In this document: one piece after another, positions 5,394 to 6,360 of the stretch | How the letters are laid out: each line of letters begins with the position of its first letter | Position numbering within the stretch: position 1 is the first letter of the stretch | Assembly: GCA_028277295.1 (NCBI GenBank) | Contig: JANQGN010000033.1 | Location: 1-6,360 of the forward strand | Source: Rhodospira sp. | GTDB taxonomy: Bacteria; Pseudomonadota; Alphaproteobacteria; Rhodospirillales; Rhodospirillaceae | Direction: 5' to 3' | DNA: 6,360 nt | Position numbers and translations under genes: made by a program | Notes under the pieces: model-generated | Database searches by the model: none | What the model saw: only the letters and a program-made list of their open reading frames with translations | Told to the model about the DNA's origin: nothing

Positions 5394-6360
5394 ATGACCA
5401 TGCCGTCGGTGATGCGCAATTACGCCCGCTATGACGTGGCGTTCGAACGCGGTGAGGGCGCCTGGCTGATCACGACCGACGGTCGCCGCGTGCTCGATTT
5501 CGGGGCCGGGATCGCCGTTTCGGCCCTGGGCCATGCCCACCCGCGCCTGGTGGCCGCGCTGACCGAGCAGGCTGGCAAGCTGTGGCACACCTCCAATCTG
5601 TACCGCGTGCCGGGGCAGGAGCGCGTCGCTGACCGGCTGGTGGCCGCGAGCTTCGCCGACTCCGTGTTCTTCTGCAGCACCGGGCTGGAGGCCAACGAGG
5701 CGGCCCTGAAGATGGCGCGCAAGGTCTTCCATGACGCCGGCCAGCCCGAGCGCGATCGCTTCGTGGTGACCGAAGGCGCCTTTCATGGCCGCTCCTTCGC
5801 CTCCATGGCCGCCGGTGGCAACCCCAAGCATACCGCCGGTTTCGGATCGCTGATGGACGCCTTCGACCGGGTGGCCTTCGGTAACCTCAACGAGGCCCGC
5901 CAGGCGGTCACGGAGCACACCTGCGCGGTGTTCCTCGAGCCCGTGCAGGGCGAGGGCGGGGTTCGGCAGGCGCCGGAGGGCTATCTCCAGGGGCTGCGCG
6001 CCCTGTGCGACGAGTTCGGCCTGTTGCTGATCCTCGATGAGGTCCAGACCGGCATTGGCCGCACCGGCACCCTGTTCGCCCATGAACAGGCGGGCATCGC
6101 CCCCGACATCCTGACCGCCGCCAAGGGGTTGGGGGGCGGCTTTCCGGTGGGCGCGCTGCTGGCCACCGAGCACTGCGCCGCCGCCTTCTCGGCCGGCGCG
6201 CATGGCACGACGTTCGGTGGCAACCCCCTGGCCATGGCGGTGGCCGAGGCCGTCCTGTCGGAGGTTCTCGCGCCGGGGTTCCTGGCGCGGGTGTGCCGTG
6301 TGGGCGAGGACCTGGGCCGTGGCCTGCGCGGGCTGGCCGGCGCCTTCCCGGGCGTGCTGG
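5394..6360 (+). CDS. argD: Acetylornithine aminotransferase, 3' end outside the window
   Basis: The frame is open from ATG 5394 to the window end: 322 codons of an expected 390-400. This cytoplasmic PLP-dependent class III aminotransferase interconverts N-acetylornithine and N-acetylglutamate semialdehyde with 2-oxoglutarate/glutamate in arginine synthesis; many homologues also act in lysine synthesis. Visible: the N-terminal MRNYARYDVAFERGEG region; ALGHAHP; STGLEAN (95-101), the phosphate-binding loop; GAFHGR (128-133) with the aromatic Phe130 that stacks on PLP; FLEPVQGEGGV (180 on); LDEVQTGIGRTG with Asp215, the partner of the pyridine nitrogen; AAKGLGGGFPVGA with Schiff-base Lys244; and HGTTFGGNP (270-278). 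The phosphate loop differs from the common NSGAEAN. The short N-terminus and motifs favour ArgD over 4-aminobutyrate or ornithine aminotransferases. In many alphaproteobacteria argF follows argD; here that lies beyond the edge. About 90 bp of leader without repeats precedes it. Confidence 0.92.
   Translation, partial: MTMPSVMRNYARYDVAFERGEGAWLITTDGRRVLDFGAGIAVSALGHAHPRLVAALTEQAGKLWHTSNLYRVPGQERVADRLVAASFADSVFFCSTGLEANEAALKMARKVFHDAGQPERDRFVVTEGAFHGRSFASMAAGGNPKHTAGFGSLMDAFDRVAFGNLNEARQAVTEHTCAVFLEPVQGEGGVRQAPEGYLQGLRALCDEFGLLLILDEVQTGIGRTGTLFAHEQAGIAPDILTAAKGLGGGFPVGALLATEHCAAAFSAGAHGTTFGGNPLAMAVAEAVLSEVLAPGFLARVCRVGEDLGRGLRGLAGAFPGVL

Noticed and set aside
5175..6203. 342-codon open frame on the minus strand opposite argD
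   Set aside because: It is antisense to a clear ArgD with all PLP-site motifs, its low-complexity product matches nothing I know, and it runs into the repeat region. Long antisense frames are common at this GC content.

Overview
The window is GC-rich DNA (roughly 70% by eye), with heavy use of GCC, GGC and CTG codons and GTG starts. It looks like a chromosomal segment of an alphaproteobacterium, most plausibly a Rhodospirillales-type organism. That placement rests on protein character and composition only, because there is no rRNA or other marker in the window. The content is mostly housekeeping. I found no defence system, prophage, CRISPR array or biosynthetic cluster.

Layout from left to right: (1) 25-1044 (+), a complete PfkB-family kinase, best called adenosine kinase. 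It converges, with only 13 bp between stop codons, on (2) yraN (UPF0102 nuclease-fold protein, 1058-1456, -) and (3) rsmI (16S rRNA 2'-O-ribose C1402 methyltransferase, 1453-2364, -). These two overlap by GTGA and form one operon. (4) A divergent intergenic region at 2365-2515 separates rsmI from (5) an LpoA/LppC-like lipoprotein (2516-3853, +), a type I periplasmic-binding-protein fold with a clear lipobox. It is followed after 30 bp by (6) hldD, ADP-L-glycero-D-manno-heptose 6-epimerase (3884-4873, +). (7) About 520 bp without a believable gene (4874-5393) holds two direct copies of a 76-bp repeat. Between them lies a 197-bp MITE-like element with composite terminal inverted repeats and two internal perfect hairpins. 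(8) argD, acetylornithine aminotransferase (5394 to the window edge, +), lacks its 3' end.

The genes fall into small unrelated modules: nucleoside salvage, ribosome modification, cell envelope (peptidoglycan synthase activator plus LPS heptose) and arginine biosynthesis. The rsmI / lpoA-like divergent pair with yraN nearby mirrors the E. coli yraL-yraM-yraN neighbourhood and supports the LpoA-like call. The most unusual part of the window is the structured, repeat-rich spacer between hldD and argD.
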